Assembly (NCBI GenBank): GCA_049303905.1
Contig: JBAQNP010000038.1
Coordinates: 1 to 34,563, forward strand
Direction: 5' to 3'
DNA length: 34,563 nt
Source: UBA2206 sp049303905
GTDB taxonomy: Bacteria; Patescibacteriota; Minisyncoccia; Moranbacterales; UBA2206
The notes beneath the pieces are model-generated. The model made no database searches. It was given only the letters and a program-made list of their open reading frames with translations, and was not told where the DNA came from. The translations under genes and the position numbers were made by a program. This document shows positions 1-6,368 of the stretch, piece by piece; positions within the stretch are counted from its first letter, which is position 1; each line of letters opens with the position of its first letter.

Positions 1-49
1 TAGCCAGCATTAAGCGTTTGTTAGCTAATGCTCGTTCGATGTTGAACAT
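1..49 (-). CDS. 5' fragment of an ORF, possibly a transposase
   Basis: A reading frame starts at ATG (complement of 47-49) and runs off the window, giving 16 residues: MFNIERALANKRLMLA. The pattern resembles the N-terminal helix of some IS4/IS5-type DDE transposases, whose starts often read N-I-x-x-x-L-x-x-x-R-L. This is a resemblance from memory over very few residues. Upstream, the minus strand has GAGTTA at 80-75, and the same hexamer occurs at the presumed insertion boundary near 34435. An ordinary gene of another kind is equally possible. Confidence 0.35.
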   Translation of the reverse strand, partial: MFNIERALANKRLMLA

Positions 50-103
50 ATTATTTGGTTGTATTTTTATTTTTTAACTCTGTCTAAATTTTAACATTGT
101 TGT

Positions 104-322
104 TTAAAAAGCAACAGGTCTATTATATTGCCATTTAAATTCAATTTCTTTGGGATTTTCTAGTGCGATTATTTGCGGTTCAGCTTGTTTTGTCGCTTGT
201 TGAGATAAATTTTGGGAATAATTAGGAGTGTATTTTGTTCTCAGCCAAAAAGCCAAAACTAAAATAGCCACGAAAAAAATAATTCGCAAAAATAAATGTA
301 AAATTTTTCGAAATATTTTCAT
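104..322 (-). CDS. small single-pass membrane protein, unknown function
   Basis: A 72-residue protein if translated from the ATG at 322. The frame stays open to 346, but an ideal -10 hexamer sits exactly six bases before the 322 start, so I chose 322. Residues about 1-30 are a basic N-terminus followed by a hydrophobic helix (FLRIIFFVAILVLAFWL). The rest is a polar Gln-rich tail that would lie outside the cytoplasm. No recognisable domain. It is divergent from the gene at 458, and the two promoters almost touch between 323 and 368. Confidence 0.6.
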   Translation of the reverse strand: MKIFRKILHLFLRIIFFVAILVLAFWLRTKYTPNYSQNLSQQATKQAEPQIIALENPKEIEFKWQYNRPVAF

Positions 323-328
323 AAATCT

Positions 329-334
329 ATTATA
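329..334 (-). promoter_or_regulatory. -10 element giving a probable leaderless mRNA
   Basis: On the minus strand TATAAT lies at 334-329, followed by six bases and the ATG at 322. Transcription starting about seven bases downstream of the hexamer would begin at or beside the start codon. No good -35 is visible at the right distance. Confidence 0.5.
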
Positions 335-339
335 ACACA

Positions 340-368
340 TTGACAAAACATCTTTTTAGGAGTATACT
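340..368 (+). promoter_or_regulatory. consensus sigma-70-type promoter
   Basis: TTGACA at 340-345, a spacer of 17 bases, then TATACT at 363-368. It points at the small coiled-coil gene at 458, with a predicted leader of about 80 nt that contains AAGGAGG at 392-398, too far from that gene's ATG to be its ribosome site. Confidence 0.75.
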
Positions 369-457
369 AGTTTAGTCGGATTAATTTCTTTAAGGAGGAA
401 ATTTAGGAATATTTTATTATCTTTTATAATAAGGTATTTTTTTTATTTTTACATTTT

Positions 458-619
458 ATGACACAGGAAGAAAAAACAACACAGCTAAAGAAATTGGAAG
501 CTCTGGTGCTTTTCCAAAAAGAATGTTTGAACGGTGAAGATTGGGATGATTATGATAAAGCAGAGAATGAAATCAAAAAATTGGAAAAAGAAATAGTTAG
601 TATCGAAGAAAAAGAATAA
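458..619 (+). CDS. 53-residue charged coiled-coil protein
   Basis: The frame begins MTQEEKTTQLKKLEALV and ends in a Lys/Glu-rich helix (NEIKKLEKEIVSIEEKE). It is almost entirely helical with heptad-like leucine and isoleucine spacing and has no membrane segment. It lies between a consensus promoter (340-368) and an intrinsic terminator (628 onward), so it is very likely a monocistronic gene although short. There is no Shine-Dalgarno next to the ATG; the preceding bases are T-rich. I recognise no family. Similar tiny acidic coiled-coil proteins occur in many bacteria without a known role. Confidence 0.6.
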   Translation: MTQEEKTTQLKKLEALVLFQKECLNGEDWDDYDKAENEIKKLEKEIVSIEEKE

Positions 620-627
620 AAATAATT

Positions 628-660
628 GCCCCAAAATGAACTGGGGCGTTTTTATTTTAT
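628..660 (+). terminator. intrinsic terminator after the coiled-coil gene
   Basis: GCCCCA (628-633) pairs with TGGGGC (642-647) around an 8-base loop, followed by a T-rich tract. The promoter of the next gene lies directly in the end of the T tract. Confidence 0.8.
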
Positions 661-661
661 A

Positions 662-670
662 TGATAGAAT
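662..670 (+). promoter_or_regulatory. extended -10 promoter, leaderless start of the amidase gene
   Basis: TGATAGAAT reads as an extended -10 (TGn plus TAGAAT at 665-670). The ATG at 677 follows after exactly six bases. The -35 position falls inside the preceding terminator stem and does not match consensus, which suits an extended -10 promoter. Confidence 0.5.
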
Positions 671-676
671 TAGGAT

Positions 677-1432
677 ATGAGTAAATGCTTTGGGAAAATA
701 ATTTTAATCATTATTGCGACTGTTTTTTTGGGTGGGTGTGGTTTTTTCAGTGGTAAAGAAACAGAAATTATTAAATCACAAGAGGATGTAGTTATAGAGA
801 AACAAGAAAAAACAGAGGAAAGTATAAGCGAAACGGAAGCTGTGAATAAGGATAGTATTTCGGAAGATAATTCAAATAATGTCGAAGAAAAAAAAGCAGA
901 GGCAGTTGAATCTTCTCAAGAAAAAGAAAAAACTGAAGGTGATATTGTTGAGGAGAATTCAAACAAACCGCCAAAAATAACAAACAAGTTAGTGAGTTGG
1001 GGATTTTCTACTTCAGATAGTCGAAAAATTGATACTATTATAATTCATTCTTCATATAACGCGGTTGGGTCGGATGTGCATGATTTGGATGATATAATCT
1101 ATAAGGAATATAAGCCGTATGGCGTTTCACCGCATTATATTATCTCTCGTGAAGGAAAAATATATCGTCTAGTGAAAGACAAAGACGTCGCCTATCATGC
1201 AGGGGAATCAAAAGTTCCAGATGGTAGAACGGGCGTGAATAATTTTTCAATTGGAATTGAAATTGTGAATACAAAATCAGAAAAACCAAATGATTCGCAA
1301 TACAGTGCACTCAAAAATCTTTTGGCATATTTGAAAAGTGAATACAAGATAAAGTATGTTCTTGGCCACAAAAATATCGCGCCTGGCAGAAAAGACGATC
1401 CTTGGAATTTTGATTTTGGGAAAATAAAATAA
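677..1432 (+). CDS. N-acetylmuramoyl-L-alanine amidase (Amidase_2), lipoprotein
   Basis: A 251-residue cell-wall amidase expected to cleave between muramic acid and L-alanine on the outer face of the membrane. Residues 1-20 are a lipoprotein signal ending in the lipobox LGGC with Cys21. Residues 26-105 are a low-complexity Glu/Lys/Ser linker. The amidase fold covers about 106-251. By comparison with AmpD-type enzymes the zinc ligands are His124, His231 and Asp241, with catalytic Glu195 and Lys239 in the HKNIAPGRKDDPW block; all are present. The likely use is wall remodelling or recycling. The gene stands alone with its own apparent leaderless promoter, and the ECF sigma gene begins 68 bases after its stop. 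Start: ATG 677 is the only one that provides the signal peptide. Confidence 0.85.
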   Translation: MSKCFGKIILIIIATVFLGGCGFFSGKETEIIKSQEDVVIEKQEKTEESISETEAVNKDSISEDNSNNVEEKKAEAVESSQEKEKTEGDIVEENSNKPPKITNKLVSWGFSTSDSRKIDTIIIHSSYNAVGSDVHDLDDIIYKEYKPYGVSPHYIISREGKIYRLVKDKDVAYHAGESKVPDGRTGVNNFSIGIEIVNTKSEKPNDSQYSALKNLLAYLKSEYKIKYVLGHKNIAPGRKDDPWNFDFGKIK

Positions 1433-1434
1433 CT

Positions 1435-1466
1435 TTGAAATATTTTTGAAGCTTTTTGCGTAGTAA
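1435..1466 (+). promoter_or_regulatory. candidate ECF-sigma promoter, copy 1
   Basis: TTGAAA at 1435-1440, 15 bases, then TTGCGTAGTAA at 1456-1466. The same two blocks with identical spacing recur at 2817-2848. The embedded CGTA (1459-1462) fits the kind of -10 core used by many ECF sigma factors. It lies 35 bases before the sigma gene start, which suggests autoregulation. Confidence 0.5.
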
Positions 1467-1500
1467 AAGGGAGAAAGGAATGGTTTGTGTAAATTTCTAA

Positions 1501-2097
1501 ATGCAAGAAATGCTGGGAAAAGAAGAGCTAAAAAATAAAAGTGATGAAGAATTGGCAGGATTAGTCATTGATAATCCTGATTTTTATTATTTTCTAATGG
1601 AGCGTTATGAAGCTAAGATCTTGCGTTATATTCGGCGGATTAGTAATTTTTCCAAGGAAACAACTGAAGATTTGGGACAGGAAATTTTTCTTAAAGCCTA
1701 TGAAAATATAAATGATTTGGATGAGAATTTGAAATTTTCTTCTTGGCTCTATCGAATCGCCAGAAATCACGTGATAAGTTTTTGGAGAAAAAATAAAAAT
1801 AGAAAATTAGTTTCATCTTTTGATGCTGATGAAAATTTCAAAAATATGTTTGAATCCGATGAAGATATTGCCAAGGATTTAGAAAAAAAGATTACAGCTG
1901 AAGAAGTGGGAAAAATCTTAGAAAAAATGAAAATAGAATACCGAGAAGTTTTGGTGCTTAGATTTTTAGAAGACAAGGATTATAATGAAATTAGCGATAT
2001 TTTGAAAAAACCGGTTGGCACAGTAGGAACACTTTTGAATCGAGCTAAGAAAGAATTTAGAAAAGAATTAGGAAAAAATAATTTTAACACTTACTAA
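1501..2097 (+). CDS. ECF-type sigma-70 family RNA polymerase sigma factor
   Basis: A 198-residue alternative sigma factor with only regions 2 and 4. Region 2 covers about residues 25-105, with the core-binding and -10-melting helices around TEDLGQEIFLKAYENI and SWLYRIARNHVISFWRK. Region 4 covers about 135-190, with the helix-turn-helix YNEISDILKKPVGTVGTLLNRAK that reads the -35. The gene directly downstream begins two bases after this stop and encodes a membrane protein, the usual place for an anti-sigma factor. ATG 1501 is used; ATG 1510 is an alternative start. A GAAAGGA stretch near 1474 is too distant to be a normal ribosome site. Confidence 0.88.
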   Translation: MQEMLGKEELKNKSDEELAGLVIDNPDFYYFLMERYEAKILRYIRRISNFSKETTEDLGQEIFLKAYENINDLDENLKFSSWLYRIARNHVISFWRKNKNRKLVSSFDADENFKNMFESDEDIAKDLEKKITAEEVGKILEKMKIEYREVLVLRFLEDKDYNEISDILKKPVGTVGTLLNRAKKEFRKELGKNNFNTY

Positions 2098-2098
2098 T

Positions 2099-2812
2099 AT
2101 GGAAAGTTCAATAAGTCAAAAAGTGATTGAGAAAATTAGACAGGAAAAAATTTCTCCTAAATCAAGATGGAATTTTTTGTTTTGTCGAAGTGCAATTATT
2201 GTGCTGTTGATTTTTTGTGTCATTGCTGGAGCAGTATCACTTGGAATTATTTTTAGTATTTTTTCTCAATTTGAAGCGGGAAAAATCATTAGTCGTCCGC
2301 ATGGGGCGGGAATTTTGTTTTGGAGTCTACCGTTTGTTTGGATAATTCTTCTAGTTCTTTTTCTGATTTTATCAGTTGCAGAATTTGTCAAAACACGTCG
2401 AGGATATAGATATCAAACCAAGTATGTGGGAGGAATATTTTTGATTATTATTGTTATAGTGGGTACTTTTTTATACGCATTTAATTTTTCTGACAAAGCA
2501 GAAGATTATTTGAGTGAAAATTTTCCTGCCTATAACAAAATTGTACGAACACCTCAAAAAGTTTGGTCTCAGCCAGAAGAAGGATTGATTTCTGGAGAGA
2601 TAGTTCAAAATAAAAAAGAAGAAAAAAAAATATATCTCAAAGATTGGAATGAGGAGATTTGGGAAGTTGATTATTCATCGGCACTTGTTCGTCCGAGAGT
2701 GAAAAAAGAAATAGGAGAAAAAGTGAAGATAATAGGGGAAAAAGAGTCTAAGAATCAATTCAAGGCGCAAGAAATTCGTCCTTGGAATGGAAGGCAAATG
2801 AGAGGGCAATGA
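2099..2812 (+). CDS. membrane protein, probable anti-sigma partner
   Basis: A 237-residue protein. Residues 1-30 are a short basic cytoplasmic segment, with hydrophobic helices at about 31-56, 72-96 and 109-129, then a C-terminal region of about 105 residues predicted outside the cytoplasm. That region contains a beta-rich stretch (LISGEIVQNKKEEKKIYL and EEIWEVDYSS) resembling a small OB-like fold. There is no zinc-binding anti-sigma HxxxCxxC motif, so the partner role is inferred from position and topology: the start is one base beyond the sigma stop, implying translational coupling. It could instead be a sensor of unrelated function. The outer domain would be the natural signal-sensing part. 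Confidence 0.6.
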   Translation: MESSISQKVIEKIRQEKISPKSRWNFLFCRSAIIVLLIFCVIAGAVSLGIIFSIFSQFEAGKIISRPHGAGILFWSLPFVWIILLVLFLILSVAEFVKTRRGYRYQTKYVGGIFLIIIVIVGTFLYAFNFSDKAEDYLSENFPAYNKIVRTPQKVWSQPEEGLISGEIVQNKKEEKKIYLKDWNEEIWEVDYSSALVRPRVKKEIGEKVKIIGEKESKNQFKAQEIRPWNGRQMRGQ

Positions 2813-2816
2813 TAAG

Positions 2817-2848
2817 TTGAAAGAAAAACTGATAGTCTTGCGTAGTAA
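2817..2848 (+). promoter_or_regulatory. candidate ECF-sigma promoter, copy 2
   Basis: TTGAAA at 2817-2822, 15 bases, then TTGCGTAGTAA at 2838-2848: the same blocks and spacing as at 1435-1466. It lies about 60 bases upstream of the ATG at 2908, so the secreted protein is the likely target. Confidence 0.5.
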
Positions 2849-2907
2849 GAGTTATGAAAGGTTGGCCACCTCTCAAATGGATAATTAATAAATTAAAATT
2901 TACTCTT

Positions 2908-3300
2908 ATGAAAAATGAAAAATATTTAAACAAGAAATTTCTAATTGGGACAAGTATGCTTTTAGCTACTGTCGGATTAGTTGGATCAGCTCTATATGCG
3001 AGTGCTTATCAAGGTGATCCAAATGTGAAAGGTCCGAACTATACTGCTGAAAGACACGATGCAATGACTAAAGCTTTTGAAAATAATGATTACAACGCAT
3101 GGAAAGAACTTATGGCCGGGCGAGGCAGAGCTACTCAAGTTGTGAACGAAGGAAATTTTTCAAAATTCGCTGAAGCTCACAGATTAGCTTTAGAAGGAAA
3201 AACAGATGAAGCTAATAAGATCAGAACTGAACTTGGTTTAGGACTGCGAAATGGAAGTGGAAATGGGCAAGGAATGGGAATGCATAGAAACAATAGATAA
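2908..3300 (+). CDS. small secreted or membrane-anchored protein, likely target of the sigma factor
   Basis: 130 residues from ATG 2908. An upstream in-frame ATG at 2854 would add a segment with no signal-peptide character, so I reject it. Residues 1-9 are basic and 10-33 are a signal or anchor helix ending near ASA-YQG. The exported part has helical segments (AMTKAFENNDYNAWKELMAG and FAEAHRLALEGKTDEANKIR) and a Gly/Asn-rich tail ending MGMHRNNR. Family not recognised. The His/Met-rich ends and the partnership with an ECF sigma could mean envelope stress or metal sensing, but that is a guess. It ends just before a strong terminator. Confidence 0.65.
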   Translation: MKNEKYLNKKFLIGTSMLLATVGLVGSALYASAYQGDPNVKGPNYTAERHDAMTKAFENNDYNAWKELMAGRGRATQVVNEGNFSKFAEAHRLALEGKTDEANKIRTELGLGLRNGSGNGQGMGMHRNNR

Positions 3301-3323
3301 CACTAATATATTCCCGAAACACT

Positions 3324-3356
3324 AAATCAATCCTGAGCGATCGGGATTGATTTTTT
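3324..3356 (+). terminator. intrinsic terminator closing the sigma-factor cluster
   Basis: A stem of about ten base pairs, built on ATCAATCC (3326-3333) and GGATTGAT (3344-3351), is followed by a run of six T and more T-rich sequence. Confidence 0.85.
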
Positions 3357-3381
3357 GTTTTGCCTATGAGATGATTTGAGT

Positions 3382-3654
3382 ATGGAAATATTAATTAAAA
3401 TTCAAGAGCGAAAAGTTAGAATTGTGCTACTTCAAGACAAAGAAGAAGTGGATTTTTTGGATATTATTGAAGAACATAGTCTTTCAGAGAAGTTATTGCC
3501 GGAAATTGATCGGATGCTTCGAAAAAACAAATTACAACTTGAGGATATTGAAAAAGTGACTGTGGACAGTGATCAAGGTGACAACTTCACCACCACCCGC
3601 ATCACTAAATCAGTGGCTAACGCGTGGGAATGGAATTTGAAGAACAGGCGATAG
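3382..3654 (+). CDS. TsaB-like protein reduced to the N-terminal lobe
   Basis: 90 residues from ATG 3382; an in-frame TTG at 3376 is less likely. The sequence follows the first lobe of TsaB (the scaffold partner of TsaD in t6A tRNA modification): a strand-rich N-terminus, then LSEKLLPEIDRMLRKNKLQL, then EKVTVDSDQGDNFTTTRIT, which sits where full TsaB has GPGSFTGLRIG. Full-length TsaB is about 220-230 residues, so the C-terminal half is absent, and the glycine-rich loop is strongly altered. It may be a dimerisation-only remnant or a diverged paralogue. The gene stands alone after a terminator. The TsaB relation is moderately secure; a retained t6A function is not. Confidence 0.6.
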   Translation: MEILIKIQERKVRIVLLQDKEEVDFLDIIEEHSLSEKLLPEIDRMLRKNKLQLEDIEKVTVDSDQGDNFTTTRITKSVANAWEWNLKNRR

Positions 3655-3663
3655 TTATCCACA
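3655..3663 (+). other. single DnaA-box-like 9-mer
   Basis: TTATCCACA matches the DnaA box consensus perfectly, directly after the TsaB-like stop codon. It is alone: no cluster of boxes, no AT-rich unwinding element and no dnaA or dnaN nearby, so it is not evidence of an origin. Confidence 0.3.
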
Positions 3664-3672
3664 GACCAAAAC

Positions 3673-3700
3673 TTGCGGAGATTTTATATAGTGATATAAT
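3673..3700 (+). promoter_or_regulatory. promoter of the RhuM-like gene, leaderless arrangement
   Basis: TTGCGG at 3673-3678, spacer of 16, TATAAT at 3695-3700, then exactly six bases to the ATG at 3707. The transcript would begin at or next to the start codon. Confidence 0.6.
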
Positions 3701-3706
3701 ATCATT

Positions 3707-4672
3707 ATGTTAAATCAAAACAATATGAACGAGAAAAAAAATAATAAAATAATTCTCTATAAAACAGAAGATGGGAACACGGAAATTGAAGTTAATCTTG
3801 AAGGTGAAACAGTTTGGTTAAGTCAGAAACAAATGGCCGAACTTTTTGATTGTACCCCAGAAAACATATTATTGCATTTTAGAAACATTTTCGAAAGCGG
3901 TGAATTAGGTGAAGAAGCAACTACTAAGGAATCCTTAGTAGTTCAAAAAGAGGGAAATAGGGCCGTAAATCGAACTATAAGATTTTATAATCTGGATGCT
4001 ATAATTTCAGTTGGCTATCGCATAAATTCTTTGCGAGGCACGCAATTTCGCATTTGGGCGACACAAAAACTCAAAGAATATATGATTAAGGGCTTTGTGA
4101 TGGACGATGAGCGATTAGCAGAAGGTGGAGTGAAAAAAGGATTTTTTGAGGAGTGGTTGGAAAGAGTCAGAAAAATTAGGGCTTCAGAAAAAAATCTTTA
4201 TGAAAAAGTAAAAGATATTTTTGCCACCAGTGTGGATTATGATCCAAGAACTGATTTCACTAAAGAATTTTACGCCACGATGCAAAATAAATTTCACTAT
4301 GCCATCACGGGGAACACAGCGGCGGAATTGGTAGTGAATCGTATTAGCGGAAAAAAAGAAAATTTAGGGATGACAAATTGGAAAGGGGAAGCGCCGACTA
4401 GAAAAGAAGCAAAAGTGGCGAAAAATTATATGTTGGAAACAGAACTTCGCCAGCTCTATCTTTTAGTGGAGCAATTCCTGTCTTTTGCGGAATTTCAGAT
4501 TGAGCGAAAAAATATTATGCATATGAAAGATTGGGTGAAATATTTGCATGATATGCTCAAAGCCAATAGATTAGAAGTGCTTTCCGGCAAAGGAAAAATT
4601 TCGCATGATAAGATGGAAAAAATTGTGAAGAATGAATTGAAGAAATTTATTGAGCAAAGGAGATTGAAATAA
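3707..4672 (+). CDS. RhuM family protein
   Basis: A 321-residue member of the RhuM (virulence protein RhuM) family, widely spread accessory genes whose biochemical role is unsettled. The N-terminal half has the family signature: VWLSQKQMAELF at 36-47 (a helix-turn-helix-like segment), then IFESGELGEEATTKES, then NLDAIISVGYRINSLRGTQF and IWATQKLKEYMIKGFVMDDE. The C-terminal half is helical and charged. Start ATG 3707 is preceded by a promoter with no leader; ATG 3725 is an alternative. No Shine-Dalgarno. It opens an accessory strip with decayed sequence immediately downstream, which suggests horizontal exchange. DNA binding is inferred. Confidence 0.85.
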   Translation: MLNQNNMNEKKNNKIILYKTEDGNTEIEVNLEGETVWLSQKQMAELFDCTPENILLHFRNIFESGELGEEATTKESLVVQKEGNRAVNRTIRFYNLDAIISVGYRINSLRGTQFRIWATQKLKEYMIKGFVMDDERLAEGGVKKGFFEEWLERVRKIRASEKNLYEKVKDIFATSVDYDPRTDFTKEFYATMQNKFHYAITGNTAAELVVNRISGKKENLGMTNWKGEAPTRKEAKVAKNYMLETELRQLYLLVEQFLSFAEFQIERKNIMHMKDWVKYLHDMLKANRLEVLSGKGKISHDKMEKIVKNELKKFIEQRRLK

Positions 4673-4778
4673 TTCATTGTCAAATTTGGCGATGGCGAAA
4701 AGGCAAGAGATAGGGAAAAGAAGGATACGTCCAAAATTGTGAAAAATATAAAAAAGGTGTTTGGAGAATTGGTGTTGA

Positions 4779-4907
4779 AAATTGAAAGTAGTGATTGGCG
4801 GAAGAATCGTCGGCAATGCTAAAGCCGAACTGGAGAAAAAATTGGGTCGCTCGATTGTTTCTGGGAAGAATTTTTTGTCGTTGAAAGATAGGAAGAGATT
4901 GAAATAA
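4779..4907 (+). pseudogene. C-terminal remnant of a BRO/DinD-like antirepressor gene
   Basis: In one frame, 4791-4907 reads GGRIVGNAKAELEKKLGRS followed by IVSGKNFLSLKDRKRLK and a stop. This matches, from memory, the C-terminal I-G-N-A-x-x-x-L-E-x-x-x-G-x-x-V-V-S pattern of BRO-N/DinD-type phage antirepressors. The frame opens only at 4779 and has no start. The preceding 4675-4776 reads as another charged segment in a different frame (FIVKFGDGEKARDREKKDTS), consistent with a frameshifted upstream part. The rest of 4673-5080 holds no gene I can support. Confidence 0.4.
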
Positions 4908-5080
4908 TTAAAAGAATAAAAACACCAAAAACTGTCTCAATAGTGGTTTTGATTTATTGGAGGCAGACCTATTGACTAAGTTTTGATATTATAATAAACT
5001 GCTTTGATAGGTTCTTTGAAATTTTCTATTTTATCGATATATTTCGTATCAACATTTTTTGGAAAATCATTGGAGGGAAT

Positions 5081-5572
5081 ATGAATTTTAAAATTAGCAG
5101 ACACTGGGAACTCAAAATTTTGATTTGGAAGTTGTATGTAGGAACAATTTATAATAATTTTTTGGTTTTTGTATGCAGATGCCCACTTTTTAGTTGCTTT
5201 TTTTATACTCTCCGCTATTTCAAAATAGACGAGATATACAAAGAGAATCTTGAAAAGCAGAAACAAAAAACACCGCAATTAAATAAGGATATCAGAAAGG
5301 AAGTCCTGAAAAAATCAGCAAGAGAGTACCGGCAGGGTTTAAAAAGGAAAATGATGGAAGCTAAAAAAGAAGCTGATATAGCAACGGAAAGGACTAACCA
5401 AATTAAAGTTAAACTTGCTCAATTCAAGCAATTGCTTCAAAATGTTGATGTGGCGGAAAGACAAGAATATAGCGAGCAAATCAATGAGCTTTTTGATTCA
5501 ACTGATTTCGACGGCTCACTCGAAGGAATTATTCAGTATATTGACTCGATTTTTGAAAAACATGCAAAGTAA
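5081..5572 (+). CDS. uncharacterised protein with charged helical C-terminal part
   Basis: ATG 5081 is preceded by GGAGGGA at a suitable distance, the best ribosome site in this part of the window, giving 163 residues. Residues 1-48 are Cys/Phe-rich and look unlike the rest. From about residue 49 the protein is Lys/Glu-rich and helical (EIYKENLEKQKQKTPQLNKD), ending in an acidic region (FDSTDFDGSLEGIIQYIDS). An antisense frame at 5278-4976 also reads like protein, so the first third may be a shadow or a junction between two decayed genes. A shorter start at ATG 5351/5354 with AAGGA upstream would give 73-74 residues. Function unknown. The gene at 5609 follows after 36 bases. Confidence 0.5.
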   Translation: MNFKISRHWELKILIWKLYVGTIYNNFLVFVCRCPLFSCFFYTLRYFKIDEIYKENLEKQKQKTPQLNKDIRKEVLKKSAREYRQGLKRKMMEAKKEADIATERTNQIKVKLAQFKQLLQNVDVAERQEYSEQINELFDSTDFDGSLEGIIQYIDSIFEKHAK

Positions 5573-5608
5573 ATTTTCAGGAAACAATAATTTCAAAAGG
5601 AGGAAATT

Positions 5609-5977
5609 ATGAGTATTGTATGCGAGTATTGTAATGATAGGGGGTGTCTGGTATGTGGAATTGTCAGACGTCAAGACACAGTTATTACGGAAGAGCGTCA
5701 AGGAGAAGTACTATATCAATATTCGGAAAATCAGGGTGAGTGCTTAATACGGATGAGAGAAGGGAAGTTATGTGACATGGATGACTTTTATGTCAAATAT
5801 GTTGCCGAAGCGTTGAGTGATTTTCCTAGTTTATTAGATGGGAAAATCGCAAGAGGTCAATTTGGTTACAGACTTGACAAACCGATTTTTGGTATAACAT
5901 TTACTCCTCCTGCGGGATGCGAAATTCCCGAAAAATATGTCCGAGTTGAAAAATTGTCAACACCATTTCATCAGTAA
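5609..5977 (+). CDS. uncharacterised protein with N-terminal Cys cluster
   Basis: 122 residues with a textbook ribosome site (AAAGGAGG five bases before ATG). Residues 5-16 read CEYCNDRGCLVC, a compact four-cysteine arrangement that could bind zinc or be a treble-clef-like knuckle. The rest is a mixed alpha/beta domain without motifs I know, ending IPEKYVRVEKLSTPFHQ. It probably shares a transcript with 5081-5572 and ends at a terminator. The strong Shine-Dalgarno contrasts with the housekeeping genes here, consistent with acquired DNA. Function unknown. Confidence 0.75.
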   Translation: MSIVCEYCNDRGCLVCGIVRRQDTVITEERQGEVLYQYSENQGECLIRMREGKLCDMDDFYVKYVAEALSDFPSLLDGKIARGQFGYRLDKPIFGITFTPPAGCEIPEKYVRVEKLSTPFHQ

Positions 5978-6002
5978 ACTCGTAAACCCAAAAAGAATAT
6001 TT

Positions 6003-6043
6003 AACCCACCAGCAGAAATCTGCCTTTGGTGGGTTTCTGTTTT
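6003..6043 (+). terminator. intrinsic terminator upstream of the rpoBC leader
   Basis: AACCCACC (6003-6010) pairs with GGTGGGTT (6028-6035), followed by TCTGTTTTT. An inner AGCAGA/TCTGCC-like pairing can extend the stem. Confidence 0.8.
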
Positions 6044-6092
6044 TATACGGTAAAACTAAATAATGGCATATTAATTGATGTGCCACGATGAT

Positions 6093-6121
6093 TTGACAAC
6101 TTTTCATTCCTCTGATAAGAT
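6093..6121 (+). promoter_or_regulatory. rpoBC promoter P1
   Basis: TTGACA (6093-6098), spacer of 17, TAAGAT (6116-6121). Predicted leader to the rpoB ATG is about 240 nt. Apart from P1, P2 and the start-site hairpin I see nothing else in the 391-base gap 5978-6368. Confidence 0.65.
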
Positions 6122-6195
6122 AAAAATACAAATCAGAAAGATGATGAAAACAGCAGAAATGATGACAAAAAAAATATAATCGGGTGGAAATGGAC

Positions 6196-6233
6196 TGCAA
6201 GGCGCTTGCAATTGTTTTTGTTTCATGTATAAT
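6196..6233 (+). promoter_or_regulatory. rpoBC promoter P2 with overlapping palindrome
   Basis: TTGCAA (6206-6211), spacer of 16, TATAAT (6228-6233). The -35 overlaps a perfect dyad, TGCAAG-GCG-CTTGCA at 6196-6210, which could be an operator. Confidence 0.5.
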
Positions 6234-6331
6234 GTTTTCACGATACATTTTTATTTAGAAAATTCGTTTTATTTTACTTAGGGTGATAAAAAAATAAATA
6301 ACTTAATACTTTTAACATAACTCATGTAAAA

Positions 6332-6363
6332 GCTTTATTTCTGAACGTTCCCAGAAAAAAAGC
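6332..6363 (+). promoter_or_regulatory. hairpin directly before the rpoB start
   Basis: GCTTTATTTCTG (6332-6343) pairs with CAGAAAAAAAGC (6352-6363), 11 of 12 positions complementary, around an 8-base loop. It ends five bases before ATG 6369, so in RNA it would cover the region where ribosomes must load. Confidence 0.55.
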
Positions 6364-6368
6364 CGGAA

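Noticed and set aside
3655..3663. Perfect DnaA box as sign of a replication origin
   Set aside because: A single box, no cluster, no dnaA/dnaN, no AT-rich unwinding region next to it.
4976..5278. Minus-strand 100-residue ORF as a real gene
   Set aside because: It has only a TTG start, no ribosome site or promoter, and is antisense to an ORF with a strong Shine-Dalgarno; kept only as a possible decayed fragment.
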